A DNA stretch of 64,000 bases from Triglochin maritima. Taxonomy: Eukaryota; Streptophyta; Magnoliopsida; Alismatales; Juncaginaceae. Numbering within the stretch: position 1 is the first letter of the stretch; every line of letters starts with the position of its first letter. This document shows positions 32,777 to 44,099 of the stretch, one piece after another. The stretch spans positions 26,517,621 to 26,581,620 of the forward strand of contig OY821784.1 of assembly GCA_963682175.1 (NCBI GenBank), given 5' to 3'. The notes below the pieces were generated by a model that saw only the letters and a list, made by a program, of their open reading frames with translations, did no database searches and had not been told where the DNA came from. The translations under genes and the position numbers were made by a program.

Positions 32777-34264
32777 TGTAGGATCGTGTGGGTTATGGGT
32801 CCACTAATCACTTTTAATCTAATCCCTAATTTTCTACTTGATTAAGCAAACAAATGCGCAGCGGAATAAACAAACAAGTAGAGAAAGAAAGACAATGCAA
32901 ACCACAAAAGACGCGTCGGTTTTTATAGAGGTTCGGCACCCCACCCGGGTCCTAGTCCTCTCTTGTAAGCTCCGCTCGACTCCGCGAGCTCCGCCTACGT
33001 CTTCACTAACCACTCCCCGTTCCGGGCCGGGAGAGAACGCCTTTACACCACAAGCAACGCGAACAACCCTCGCTTGCTTGAATTCTTCCTCTCACAATCC
33101 GAGAGGGACACTTCGGGCTTTCACCGAAGTCCTTGCTTCTTTTGACAACACTTGTAACTAAGTGGGATTCACTCTCTAATTGAGCACACTTTGAGTAGGA
33201 TGAGTATATGATCAAATGTGTGAAGTTTAGGCTTATAGAGTGTAGAAATGGGAGCTTTGAGGATTGAGGTTTCTCTCTAATGAGTTGGGACAATTGGAGT
33301 TGGAGAGTTGTGTTAACAACAAGTCTTGATCCTCTATTTATAAGCTCCTAAGGTATTCTGGCCGTTGGGGATAGATTTGATTGGGTTTTGTGCAAGATAC
33401 ACAAAGCAGAAAATCGGGCTGCAAATCTGTCCAGAACCAGTCGACCGAAACTAGTAAACCGGTCGACCGTTAACTTGATTTCAAAGAGAACGGTCGAACA
33501 AAAGAATATTCGGTCGGACAAACGAGCTAGAACTTAACTCTACTTAAGTGAATCGGTCGAACCAAAGTATGGGGCGGTCGACCGAGAAGGGGATTCGGTT
33601 GAGACAAAGGTCAATCGGTCGAACGAGAAATGTGTCGACCGATAGCAGGGAATTTGGTTTCTGAAAATATGTTCAACCGGTCGACCGAAACAAGGTCTTC
33701 GTTCGACCGGTTACCGAATGTATTTTGGGGTTAAGTTTTGTTTTATACGAATACGACCGTTATAGGAATACGACAAGAAAAACGGTCATATTAAAATCCG
33801 GGATCGGTCGACCGGTAGAGTTCGGTAAAATCACTGTGGAGAGTCTGTTATAAACCGGTCGAACTGAGAACTGGTTCGGTCGACCGGTTCACACAGGAAA
33901 TCTGGGTTTAAGTTTATAAGTGATTTCCGACTAAGGTTTGGGTGATCTAATGAAGTCCAAATAATGTGAAATTTCGTGTGTGACTTCTATAGGGAACCTA
34001 TTGTGTATGTGATTGGTTTTTAACTCTTGTATGCTCAATTTACACATGTTCCTAAGACTCAAAATAAAATCAAGATTACAAGTCTTCATTTAGCTTTATT
34101 ACAAATCTTGACTTGATTTCCTTCCTTCCATGAGTCTTGATCACCTGTAGAGGTTAGCACATGCAATATATATGCAATGCAATATGTGTGCTACTCTACA
34201 TCATCATAATTAAGATTAGGTTAATTAAATCATCAAAACCTAGATTAAGGCCAAAAAGCCAACA
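32777..34264 (-). mobile_element. Solo LTR, family C (copy C1)
   Basis: Minus-strand LTR TGTTGGCTTTTTGGCC...GATCCTACA, 1488 bp, between perfect TCTGC repeats (32772-32776 and 34265-34269). The minus TATA box CTTATAAATAGAGG lies near 33338. Upstream of it (33430-33890) GGTCGACCG palindromes and half-sites are packed densely. The frames 32838-33161 and 33006-33293 lie in the LTR and are not genes. Confidence 0.88.
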
Positions 34265-34603
34265 TCTGCCTCATAGCCGACTGGGATCCACGGGCTACCA
34301 ATTTGGTATCAGAGTTAGCTTCCACAAAATCCAATCCGATGAGTCAACATCAAGTAGTATGGGATACATGGTGTGTGTCATTGGAGCCCGGTAGAGCTTG
34401 AATCCATCACTGGAGCGGGGTGGAGCTCAAATCCATCGTTAGAGCCCCATGGAGCTTTAATTTACAAATGACCGACGAGGACGACGGAACAGAAGCGTGG
34501 TGGTTTGTTACGATCCATGAGGGGTTTAGTCCCACATCGGGTAATATGAGATACCCAGTGTGGCATATAACTTCAGTTCCTATCAAATGGTATCAGAGCT
34601 ACT
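34265..34603 (+). mobile_element. Gypsy element LTR end, primer-binding sites and leader
   Basis: TGGTATCAGAG at 34304-34314 and TGGTATCAGAGC at 34588-34599 both match the initiator tRNA-Met primer site used by many plant LTR elements. Between them lies a 29-bp x 3 degenerate tandem repeat (34379-34465) and a TAGTCCCACATCGGG word (34529-34543) often seen in plant LTRs. The two sites suggest either a nested second LTR or a duplication. Confidence 0.5.
34379..34465 (+). repeat. 29-bp tandem repeat, three degenerate copies
   Basis: Units start at 34379, 34408 and 34437. Shared pattern C.(T)TGGAGC...GTAGAGCTT.AATCCAT with about 70-80% agreement between neighbours. Confidence 0.7.
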
Positions 34604-35978
34604 TGATTGAACGTTTTAATTAACCACAAGTGCACGACCGCGTTGAAGCGGTGGCAAATACGGGTTGATCCACAGGAAGGTGTGTCGACTTTGGTTAGTT
34701 CGAACACGAGTGGGAAACAAAGGAGAGAAAGAGCGAAAAACTAAACTACACTAAACTAGTAACAACAAGGAAGGAAATGAAAGCACAAAACGAACTAAAA
34801 CTAAGCGAATAATAAAAGAAGATAGAAATCAGAAAGGGAAAACCCCTAAGGGGTGGAGTGTGTGTACACATGAAATAAGTGTGGTGAATGCATACAATAA
34901 GCTCAAGTGTAATTAGTGTTTGTTAATGCATAAGAAGTACCTAATGGTAAGACCTATCATTTAAAACACTAACCTAGGTGATTAATATGAGCATGACAAG
35001 TTTGTTATTAAGAACATAAACAAGCATGTAATGTACCTAAACATTATGGCAGAAACCATCAAGTAAGAGTTCTTATTAATTCAAACAAGCATACTAACAT
35101 TTCTCACATACAACAATGTTTAGCATTTATTTCATCTACATAACATGTATGCACATCTACTCCACCCCCAAAGGGGGATGAAACTACTCACACATATTTA
35201 AACTAACATTTATACTAAGGAAATAAAACATGTTTAAACTAATTCTAAGAAGACTAAAATAAAAAAGTTAACTAACTATGCAAGAATTAAAAGAGGCAAT
35301 ATGAAGGAAACGTAACAAAACATCTATTAGTACTCACTCAATTACAAGTAGCCTCTCTCCACAAGAGTTTTTGCTCCAAAGCTTTTAATCCTAGTAGAGA
35401 GGAAGGCCACCAAGAGAGAGATGAGATACAAAGTTAGGAGGAAGAGTTCTATTTATAGCCATAGAAAAAGGTACGAGACAATCCCCCGGTATGGGACTAA
35501 TACAATATCAAAAATAGACATAACACACAATTATACAAGACCCGACTAAACCACATTGGATCCGGAGCAACCCAGACCGCCAATCAGCGGTCCCAGACAG
35601 CCAATTGGCGGTCTACAGGGTTTGGATCCGGTATGGATTTTTGGTGGGCTTTTCTGGATGGCTCTCTTCATGTGTGAGTATCCAAGTTGGTTGTTGGAGC
35701 TCCGACCCGAATCGAATTGCCAAAATACTCCCCATGATTGTGTGGAGTTTCTTGATTTCTTCATTGGTCCTTTAGGCTTACATTCAGGTCCTCTCGCTTG
35801 CATCTTAGTCCCTAAGTCTCTCAACTCAGTCATTTTCCTGCTTTTAGGTCCTTTTATGCCTATTCTTCTCAATCATGTTTATTCCTGAAACTCAAACATA
35901 AAACTCGTTACGCAGCATTGTTTAGGTGAAAGATAACGGATATAAGACACAAATGTATGAATGATATGATGTTAATCA
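34604..35978 (-). mobile_element. Family-A LTR (copy A3) inside gypsy element
   Basis: Minus-strand LTR with the same ends and landmarks as A2 and A4: plus start TGATTGAACGTTTTA, ACAAGTGCACGACCGCG, block CCACCCCCAAAGGGGG near 35162, minus TATA near 35455, end GTTAATCA. It separates the primer-binding site from the gag start. Flanks CTACT and TCCAC do not match, so the duplication has decayed or the insertion was rearranged. Frames 35546-35872 and 35556-35888 are repeat shadows. Confidence 0.8.
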
Positions 35979-35994
35979 TCCACCGTCGACACTT

Positions 35995-37031
35995 ATGGTG
36001 GAGGAGGCAGACACATACGACCTCTTCCGGACCCGCTGAAGGACGAGCTCGCGGCGATTAACCACCCGATCGACCGGATGGAGTCGGGCCAGAGATCTAG
36101 GTCTCCGGAGGGAGGTGGACGAGAAAGCAACCACCCACCGCCTCCCGACGTCCAGTCGTTTCAGGTTAAACCTGTGCTCGTTCAATTTCATTCTTACTCT
36201 GGCCTCGAGGAACCTCAAGACTGGGTCTTCAAGGCGGAAGAGTACTTCGACGTCCAACGGACGACGGAACACCATAAGGTCCGGTTGGCCGGGTTGTACC
36301 TGGAAGGGAAGGCCTTGAAGTGGTTCAGGTGGATCAGACGTAGCACGCCGGCCATGGATTGGAAGCTCATGGCGGAAGCCATTGAGGGAAGGTTTGGTCT
36401 CCAAGGAGAGGATCCTCTAGCCTTGCTTTAAGTACCTCAACCAGACGTGATCTTTAGAAGACTATCAATGTCGGTTTGAAGACCTCAACAACCGAATTGA
36501 TGACCTACCGGAGAGGCATCTTTTAAGCCATTTTGTGGGAGGGTTAAGAGCTGAGCTTGAAAGGAAGGTGAGGGTGGAGGAACCAACCACTATTCGAGAG
36601 GTAGTGCGTTTGACCCGATTGTTTGAAAGTGAGATGCAGTTGGTGACCAAAAGAAATAAAATTTCCTCTCAGAATGCTGAGTTTCTGAGTACCAGACCAC
36701 CAAACCCTCACTCGAACCCCAGGGTAATCACTTTCACTCCCAATGAATTGGAACAAGAGAGATTAAGAAGGAGGGCTCAAGGGTTATGTTACAAGTGTGA
36801 TGAGAAGTGGTCGAGGGGTCATGTATGTAACCAAGCAAGGCTTTCCTAATTAGTCTTAGTCGTGTGGAAGAGAGTGAGGAGGAGGGTGAGTCAGTCAATC
36901 CCACAGTAGAGGTAGAACCCCGAGAACTAGAGATATTCCTCCAAGCCATTAGTGGTTCAGGGAGGGAGGCCACCATGGTTGTTCCAGGGCACATCAAGGG
37001 GAGGAATCTCTACTTTCTTGTGAATACCGGT
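35995..37031 (+). pseudogene. Ty3/gypsy gag and start of protease, frameshifted
   Basis: The retrotransposon gag domain is clear: VQFHSYSGLEEPQDWVFKAE, YFDVQRTTEHHKVRLAGLYL and EGKALKWFRWI. After a frameshift near 36430 it continues EDYQCRFEDLNNRIDDLPER, FVGGLRAELERKVRVEEPT and the zinc knuckle CYKCDEKWSRGHVC (about 36789-36830). Another shift near 36845 leads into the protease region. There GRNLYFLVNTGN replaces the catalytic D-S/T-G with N-T-G, and the sequence stops matching at about 37031 where it joins an unrelated element. The first ATG frame (35995) closes after 14 codons. Truncated and dead. Confidence 0.85.
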
Positions 37032-38492
37032 AATCTCAATTTGAACTCATGAATCAAAAGGTTGGACCATCCCAACTTGAGCTTGAAATTCAATTCAAAC
37101 CAATAATTCGACAAGTTGGACCATCACAACTTGAGATTGAATATATACCTCAACCAAGTGGCAAGGAGCTAGTCTACCATTTTAAAGAACCATATCCTAA
37201 TCGACTGATTCCAACACATCAACCAGTAGGTTGGAGAGTTTGGATTGACGGTCATGTTTATAGTGCTGCAATGCGTTAAGAACAATTTTTATCATTATCT
37301 CTCAACCAACCAATAGAATGGTCTAAACACATAAAAATTAATTTTCGCATCATATGCTGCCTTGTGATGTTCATAAACATTTTCATGTTGTTTCTCTTGA
37401 GAGTTACATGGGCTCAAACTTGAGTATTGTGATCCCACGTGGGATCCTTTTCCGTTTCAGGTGCATTAATCGGTAAAATGTAAATTCATTTCTGTTTTAA
37501 ATATGTCAAAAATATTTTTTTTGTTTATTTCCCTCATTAATCTTGCAGGTTCATAGTACATGGGATTCTCCTTATGTGCTTAAACTTTGGTAAGATTGTT
37601 CTTTTATCCACATGTCATTTACTTTATATTTCCATACATTGAGGACAATGCATGATTTAGGTGTGGTATGGTGTTTAATGCGTACATATTTACCATACTC
37701 TAGTAGTTTTAATATTTTTGTGTGTTTTCTTTCGTGTGTACTGTTAGGATCATGATAATTTGATCACTTTATCTTCCATATATTATGAAATCATGAATCC
37801 TGTGTGTGACTTGTTTTCTTTTGCTTGCCATTTTATTTTTCATTTTTCGAAAGGAAAAAGAGAGTAAGTCCTTGTTTGTGAAATGTTTTTTAGGTGTTGC
37901 ATTATAATTAGTCGTGTTCAACATGCATTACTGAGGCAAGTAAAAAGTAAGTCACATAACTGAGAAGTGATGCATTTTATCACCATGTTTGAAGGTCCTT
38001 AAATTAACCTAGTGCTTGTGAGAACTTCTAAGTCATAGGGGGTAGCACACACTGGGTTTAATGTTTCAAACCTAATATTACATTCCACGTCGAACTCTAT
38101 GATAGTGTCGAATAGGGCAATTCAGAGCTAGTAATGTGATGAGTCAATGAAATACTTTGCATTTCTGGGCTCCAGTTATCTGTAGATGTGTTACGTTTAA
38201 TGGGGGGACAATTGCACTCAAGTTTAATTCAATGTCAAGTCGGTAAAGGAATGCAATGGAGTAAGGGTCTCTCTCTATGCAAGTTTTTTCACTCGGGCCA
38301 GTAAGTCCATAGGGGTATCTTGAAACCCGGTTGTCTTGTGGGTCCCGTGACTTGGGAACGACCGACTGAATTTCCGTTACACAGGTGAGAACTTAGTGAT
38401 ATCTTGCATCCAAGCTCAGATTTTGTGGTAAATTAGCTGAAAACTCTCAGGAGACAAAACTCATCTATGTCAACATGGGCTTTTAACGACTT
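37032..38492 (+). mobile_element. Internal fragment of an element related to B
   Basis: Begins inside a protein-coding part with VGPSQLE repeated (VGPSQLELEI and VGPSQLEIEY) and then THQPVGWRVWIDGHVYSAAM, the motif shared with element B. It ends at a TAA (37277-37279), with related sequence (PRGILF) continuing out of frame to about 37470. The landmark CATTGAGGACAATGCATGA is at about 37638, the ...GGTATCTTGAAACCCGG... block near 38310 and the GAGACAAAACTCATC...CTTGTTGCAC block near 38453-38492. Neither LTR is present. Both ends are abrupt junctions with other retroelements. Confidence 0.7.
37049..37279 (+). pseudogene. THQPVGWRVWID-type protein fragment
   Basis: 76 codons; the Met is internal, since the frame is open further left (SQFEL). 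It has two copies of a short VGPSQLE-x-EI unit, a linker with PYPNRLIP, then the THQPVGWRVWIDGHVYSAAM block also found in element B. Function unknown. Confidence 0.5.
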
Positions 38493-38679
38493 GTTGCACG
38501 TTCTTCCCAATTCTCCATCAAATCGTCCAAATTCTCTCGGACCGAGAATGAACATTCTTCCACCCAGTTTTAGACAACCAAATCTTCGGCTAGTTGTTTA
38601 AAGGAGTATTGAAATTGAGTTGACCTTCCTTTGAACAACAAAGGGCAATCTTTTTTCATGTGGCCAGTTTTGTTGCATT
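38493..38679 (-). pseudogene. UBN2-type copia gag, zinc-knuckle part
   Basis: On the minus strand it reads CNKTGHMKKDCPLLFKG followed by QLAEDLVV-like sequence: the CCHC knuckle and following segment of a SIRE/Maximus-like copia gag. The rest of the same gag lies at 50048-50866. The two were separated by insertion of the CACTA element at 38680, as shown by the ATT duplication. The 3' continuation (pol) is missing at the 38492/38493 junction. Confidence 0.72.
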
Positions 38680-38940
38680 CACTAGTGCAGAACAATGCAT
38701 ACTCGTTGCTCGTCAGTAGTATTAACAGATGACGTCTATACCTATAGACGTCGGCTGTTAATACAGCCGACGTCTATTGTGGGAGAGGTCGGGGCATAGA
38801 CGTCAGCCTATTCTACAGCCAATGTCTATAGTGTATGAGGTCAGGGTATAGACATCAGCCTATTCTACAACTAACGTCTATTGCTTGAGAGATCGGGGTA
38901 TAGACGTCGGCTATGTGTACAACCGACGTCTATAGTTCTA
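38680..38940. repeat. CACTA left sub-terminal repeats (TAGACGTCGG)
   Basis: At least eight copies of (A/T)AGACGTC(G/A)GC or its complement, in direct and inverted orientation, spaced 25-45 bp. Likely binding sites for the TNPA-like protein. Confidence 0.8.
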
Positions 38941-40817
38941 ATAAGTTCAAGTTTCTGTTCAGTTTTTTATCTTTTATCGTTTATCTTTTATTTTAGCCAC
39001 CAAAACCAGAGCAAAATCCGACCAAAACCCTAACAGTCTTCCTCCACTTCCCCAACCACTACTGCAACCTCCGCGACCATCGTCACCACACCCTCCTCCT
39101 CTGCGACCACCGTCACCGCAACACCCTCCTCCGCGACCACCGTCACCGTGGCCACGACCTCCTCCTCCTCTAGTTCGTGCTCATACGTTTGGTGTAGTTG
39201 TGGATTGAGTTTTTTATTTAGTTTTTTTGATTTGGTGTAGTTGTAGGCGCGACCACTGTCACCGCACCTCCTCCGCGACGTCGGCAACATCATTCCCGTC
39301 CTCCTCTGGTTATGCTTAACCACCTATAGAAAAATTAACTTCAAGTGAATCCAAGAGGAAATCTACTAGCCTTGTCTTGTATCTTGTTTAGATTGTGGTG
39401 TTTTGATTTGGATTGTTTAGTTGGTTGTGGAGATTGTGAATTTTGGATTTGTTGGTTGATGAGAATGGAGTGTGATTGTGTGAATGTTTAATTCGTTTTG
39501 TTATATGTTATTGCTATATGTTATGATGATGGATGCGGCCTTAATTAATGAGATATCATTTGATTTCACTCGTTCATTGGATTGGTTTGGTTTGGTTTGA
39601 CTTGGGTTGGTTGGATGATTTAAATGAGTATATATGAGTTGGATTGGTTTGCTATCTTAGGTCTTGATCAATTGCTTATCTAAAAGTTTTTTTTAGTTTT
39701 CTGAAAATGCGAAATCCTTAATCGTGTGCTTGAACACGAGAGAAATTGAGAGAAAAGATAAGAACATAAATTTCTCTTATTTAATTAAATGATTATTCTA
39801 GTTTATGATTTAGTTTAGTTAAATATTTATTTTAGCTAAATGTTTATTTACGTTAAAAGTTTATTTATGTTTAGTTAAATGTTTATTTATGCTGAAAAAA
39901 AACTTATTTTGTTTAGTTAAATGTTTAGTTTCTAATAACTGATTGACCCCCTTAAGCAACTTGGCCTTTAATAACCTAAAGCAAAAGATTAGACAATATT
40001 TGCTAAGTCATTCATCATATAGGATTTCCATTCATCATATTTATTATTTATTTTATGATTTCTATCGTATATTGCTAGCGTAAGGTACGTAATCTCTTCC
40101 ACTCGTCAGTCATTAGAAAGCACGCATTACTTAGTAGGACTTGCATTTGAACAAGAGTGAGGTGAGTGTTTGTTTGGTGTGTTGTTTGTTAGATTAAGGT
40201 ATGAAAAACACTTAGGGGGCAGTCACCTATAGGAGATGAGGTGGGGGATTTCATCACCCTTTCCTTGGCCCAAAAACCACTTAATAAAAGAGCCTTAATA
40301 AAATCAATTAGACGTTGACCCCTAAGATTTCCGGACGCATTAAGGAGAGGAAACCGTTTAAGACCATTATGGCCTGAACGTCGTTGCCCTTCTAGTCTCC
40401 CTGAGATTTTAGGAACCTTTGGGTTCTTGATTTCCTACAAACTAGTGGTCCTCGATGTTTAAGACTATTTCGGCCTGAACGTCATTGCCCATCTATTCTC
40501 CCTGAGATTCTAGGGACCTCCGGGTTCTTAATTTCCTACAGACTAGTGGTCCTTGGTGGGATCTCGAAGTTAGTTTTTTTCTAGTGCTAAGGAGCTATAA
40601 TGGACTTTTGGCTTGCTTTGGCCTTGATTGCTTAGTTAGGTTTCTAACATTCCTTATTCCCATGCTAGATTAAGGACTTCATCTCCTCTCTCAAGAGTCA
40701 TCATTTTCTCATCTTCATGTCTCCCGAATCTTCTCATCTACGAACACCTTCTTTTAAATTGAAGTTTTATTTATTTTCTTCAATAATAACTATCATTTTT
40801 ATTAAGTTTAGATTGAA
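38941..40817. other. CACTA 5' untranslated/intronic region
   Basis: No conserved protein. A low-complexity CTCCTC...GCGACCACCGTCACCG stretch at 39030-39160 gives a misleading minus-strand frame. Repeated GTTTAGTTAAATGTTTATTTA words lie near 39810-39930. Short direct repeats recur at about 40320-40570 (TTAAGACCATTATGGCCTG, then CCCTGAGATT). Confidence 0.5.
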
Positions 40818-43800
40818 ATGGATCGAGAGTGGATTCTTTCAAACCGATTGAGTGATGAGTATGAGAACGGAATGAATATGTTCTTAGAGGTTGCCAAAAA
40901 CATTAAAAAACGAATGACAGCGACATGGCTTATTGTTTGTGCAATAAGTGTCATAATATGTCAGTGCTAACTTTTTGGAAAATAAAAGATCATTTGTTTG
41001 AGAAAGGTTTCGACCCAACTTACAGACAATGGATATGGCACGACAAAATGAATCATTTAGTTGTTCCAAGAATGACAGAGACAATGTTAGTACGGGAGAT
41101 CACTTAGAGGAAATGGTTCAGGATAAGACTCAAAAGTTTTCGTCCAACCCCGATTTACTTGGTAGATTGTTGAGTGACAATGAGAAGTCATTGTATAAGG
41201 GTTGTACCAAATTCACTAGATTGTCTGCAGTGTTGAAGTTGTACAATTTAAAAGCAGCAATTGGTTGGACCGATGTCAGTCTCACATCACTATTGAAGCT
41301 ATTGAAAGAGATGTTTCCAGATGATAATGAGTTTCCAGATAGACTTATGATGCTAAGAAAGTGTTGTGTCCTATGAGAATGGAATATGGAAGATACATGC
41401 ATGCCCGAATGATTGTATATTATATAGGGGTGAGTTTGAAAACTTACATTCCTGTCCCAGGTGTAATGTTTCACGATACAAAATGAAACGCAGTGGTCCG
41501 AACCACAATGTAGAGGCTGATGAGATGAAAATCAAAGGACCTCCTGCTAAGATTTTGTGGTATCTTCCGATAATAACAAGGCTTAAACATTTGTTTGCGG
41601 GTAAGGAGGATTCCAAGAACATAACATAGCATGCTGATCATGAGAAACCAAATGATCAGTTGCTATGTCATCCTGCAGATTCACCTCAATGGAAAAAAAT
41701 AGATTACGACTTTCCTGTGTTTGGTGAAGAATCTAGGAATGTATGGCTTGGACTCTGTACGGATGGAATGAATCCTTTCGGTCGTTTGAGTAGCATTCAC
41801 AGTTCTTGGCATGTTCTGCTTGTAATTTACAATCTGCCCTCGTGGTTATGCATGAAATGCAAATATATTATGTTGTCTTTAATAATTTCTAGTCTGAAGC
41901 AACCTAGAAACGACATAGATGTGTATTTAAGACCCTTAATTGATGACCTAAAGATATTGTGGGATGACGAAGAGCTAGTTTTTGATGCTTCACATCAACA
42001 ATCATTTGTAATGCGGGCAATGATATTTGCACGATTAATGACTTTCCAGCTTATGGTAATCTGTTTGGATATTCGGTGAAAGGTCATAAATCTTGTCCTG
42101 TTTGCGAAGAGAATGCATGCTCCTTGCAACTGGTTAGTGGTTCTAAGACCGTCTATCTTGGGCATCAGATATTTTTGCCGAACTCCCATCCTTATCGTAA
42201 GTTGAAGAAGGCATTTAACGGAAACCAAGAGTTTCAAAATCCGCTAGTTGAAATTAGAGTCTAAAAGGTGTATGAACGTGTAACGAATGTTGAATGTGAA
42301 TTTGGAAAACCATACAGACGAGCAAATGACAAACTCTTTGTAAAAAATTCATATTTTTTAATCTCCCTTATTGGAAAACTTTAGAAGTTAGACATTGTAT
42401 TGATGTAATGTACGTAGAGAAAAGCATTTGTGATAGTCTTATTGCACTCTGTTGAACATACTTGGTAAGTCAAAGATTGATATAATGCTAGACTTGATCT
42501 TCTTGACCTTGGTATACGAGCAATGTTGGCACCTGAGAAGAAAGGAGACTGGAATTACTTACCTCCAGCTAGTTATACATTGTGTGGAAAGGAGAAAAGA
42601 TTTTTTATCAGTGTTTGCATGATCTAAGGGTTCCACAAGGTTATTCTTCAAATATCAGTAGTCTTGTTGTTATGAAGGATTTGAAGCTTGTGGGGATGAA
42701 GTCTCATGATTGTCACACTCTAATGTAGTAGTTGTTACATGTAGCACGGAGATCCATATTACCGAAAGATGTTAGACATGCAATAATAAAGTTGTGTTCC
42801 TTTTTCAACAAAATTTGCAGTAAAGTGGTCGATCCTGTGCTGTTAGATAAGTTGCGGAATGAAATTGTGGTTACATTATGTCAGTTGGAGATGTTCTTAC
42901 CACCTGCCTTTTTCGACATTATGATTCATCTAGTTATTTATTTGGTTAGAGAAGTTAAATTGTGTGGACCAGTTTTTTTATGGTGGATGTATCCTTTCGA
43001 GCGTTATATGAAAGTGTTGAAAGGTTATTGTAAAAATCGTCAAAGGCTAGATGGTAGTATTGTTGAAGGATACATAGCTGAGGAGGTTATCGAGTTTTGC
43101 ACTGGATACCTAGCAAACACCAAAAGTGTTGGACTTCCGAAGAATCTTCATGATGAACGTTCCGATGGTAAAGGGACACATGGGATGAAAATGTTAAATC
43201 CAAATAGCGAGGACTTAATGACAACATATTTTTATGTGTTGGGCAATTCTAATGAAGTTCAACCTTACCTAAATGAACACATAAAACTTCTAAAGGAAAG
43301 AAATCCTTTATGGAGTGATCAACAAGTAATAAATAGTCACAATAAGAATTTCATCTCTTGGTTAAAAAATGTGGCTTACAAGCGTGATGTTTCTGAGACA
43401 ATACAATGGTTGGCCTACGGTACGTATTCAACTGTTATAAGTTACAGTGGTTATGATATCAGTGGATATTCATTCTACACAGTCTGTGAAGATTCCAAAA
43501 GTGCTTTTTAGAATAGTGGTGTCACCTTAATAGCAGAATCTTTACATGTGTCTAGTTCTAAAGACAAGAATCCTGTATACGCACATGTCCTATTACGGTG
43601 TAATTGAAGACATACGGGAGCTAGACTTTGTTAAATTCAATGTATCTGTATTTAGATGCAAGTGGGCTGATAATAAAAGTGGAGTTCGAGTGGATGACTT
43701 GGGGTTCACTTTAATTGATTTTTCAAAAGAAGAAGATAAAGTAGAACCTATTATTCTTGCTTCCTAAGCGAAACAAGTCTTCTATGTGGCTGATCCATGT

Positions 43801-43990
43801 GATAAGAAATGGGCAGTAATTCTGGAAGGGAAGAAAAAAATTGTATGAGATGACATTCTTATCGAGTATGAAGAGACACTACCTTTCTCTAAGCAAACTC
43901 CTGAGTTGAACTCAGTAGACAAGGAAATAAATGTTGAGACTGTATGTTTAGAGATGACCACGGTGAAGGTTTATGGATTGAAAATCCATT
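40818..43990 (+). pseudogene. CACTA TNP2-type transposase (TAD, TNP2, DUF4218, DUF4216)
   Basis: Catalytic transposase of the En/Spm group. It starts MDREWILSNRLSDEYENGM at ATG 40818. A frameshift near 40920 moves to CNKCHNMSVLTFWKIKDHLF and GFDPTYRQWIWHDKMN (transposase-associated domain). The TNP2 domain is clear: CPNDCILYRGEFENLHSCPR, PFGRLSSIHSSWHVLLVIYN, LPSWLCMK, NDIDVYLRPLIDDLKILW and, after another shift near 42030, KGHKSCPVCEENACSLQL. DUF4218 follows (42732-43511): LCQLEMFLPPAFFDIMIHL, WWMYPFERYMKVLKGYCKNR and IAEEVIEFC. Then a DUF4216-like part (43570-43860): YYGVIEDIRELDFVKFNVSV. Several frameshifts and stops, so no full-length product. Confidence 0.88.
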
Positions 43991-44099
43991 AAGAAAAAAA
44001 CGTAAAGGTGGTGCAAAATTTCTTGTAATACATTATAATAACCATTTAATGTCTTGATTTTACTTGTTAACGGTCTTGAGTTTTCCTGTTATAGTATCA

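Noticed and set aside
32838..33293. Two frames of 95-107 residues on both strands
   Set aside because: Both lie wholly in LTR C1; the matching part of C2 gives a different, equally unconserved frame.
34604..35978. Target-site duplication for LTR copy A3
   Set aside because: Flanks CTACT and TCCAC do not match; no duplication claimed although the LTR itself is clear.
39030..39323. 97-residue Val/Glu-rich minus frame
   Set aside because: Shadow of a low-complexity CACCGTCACCG stretch in the CACTA leader.
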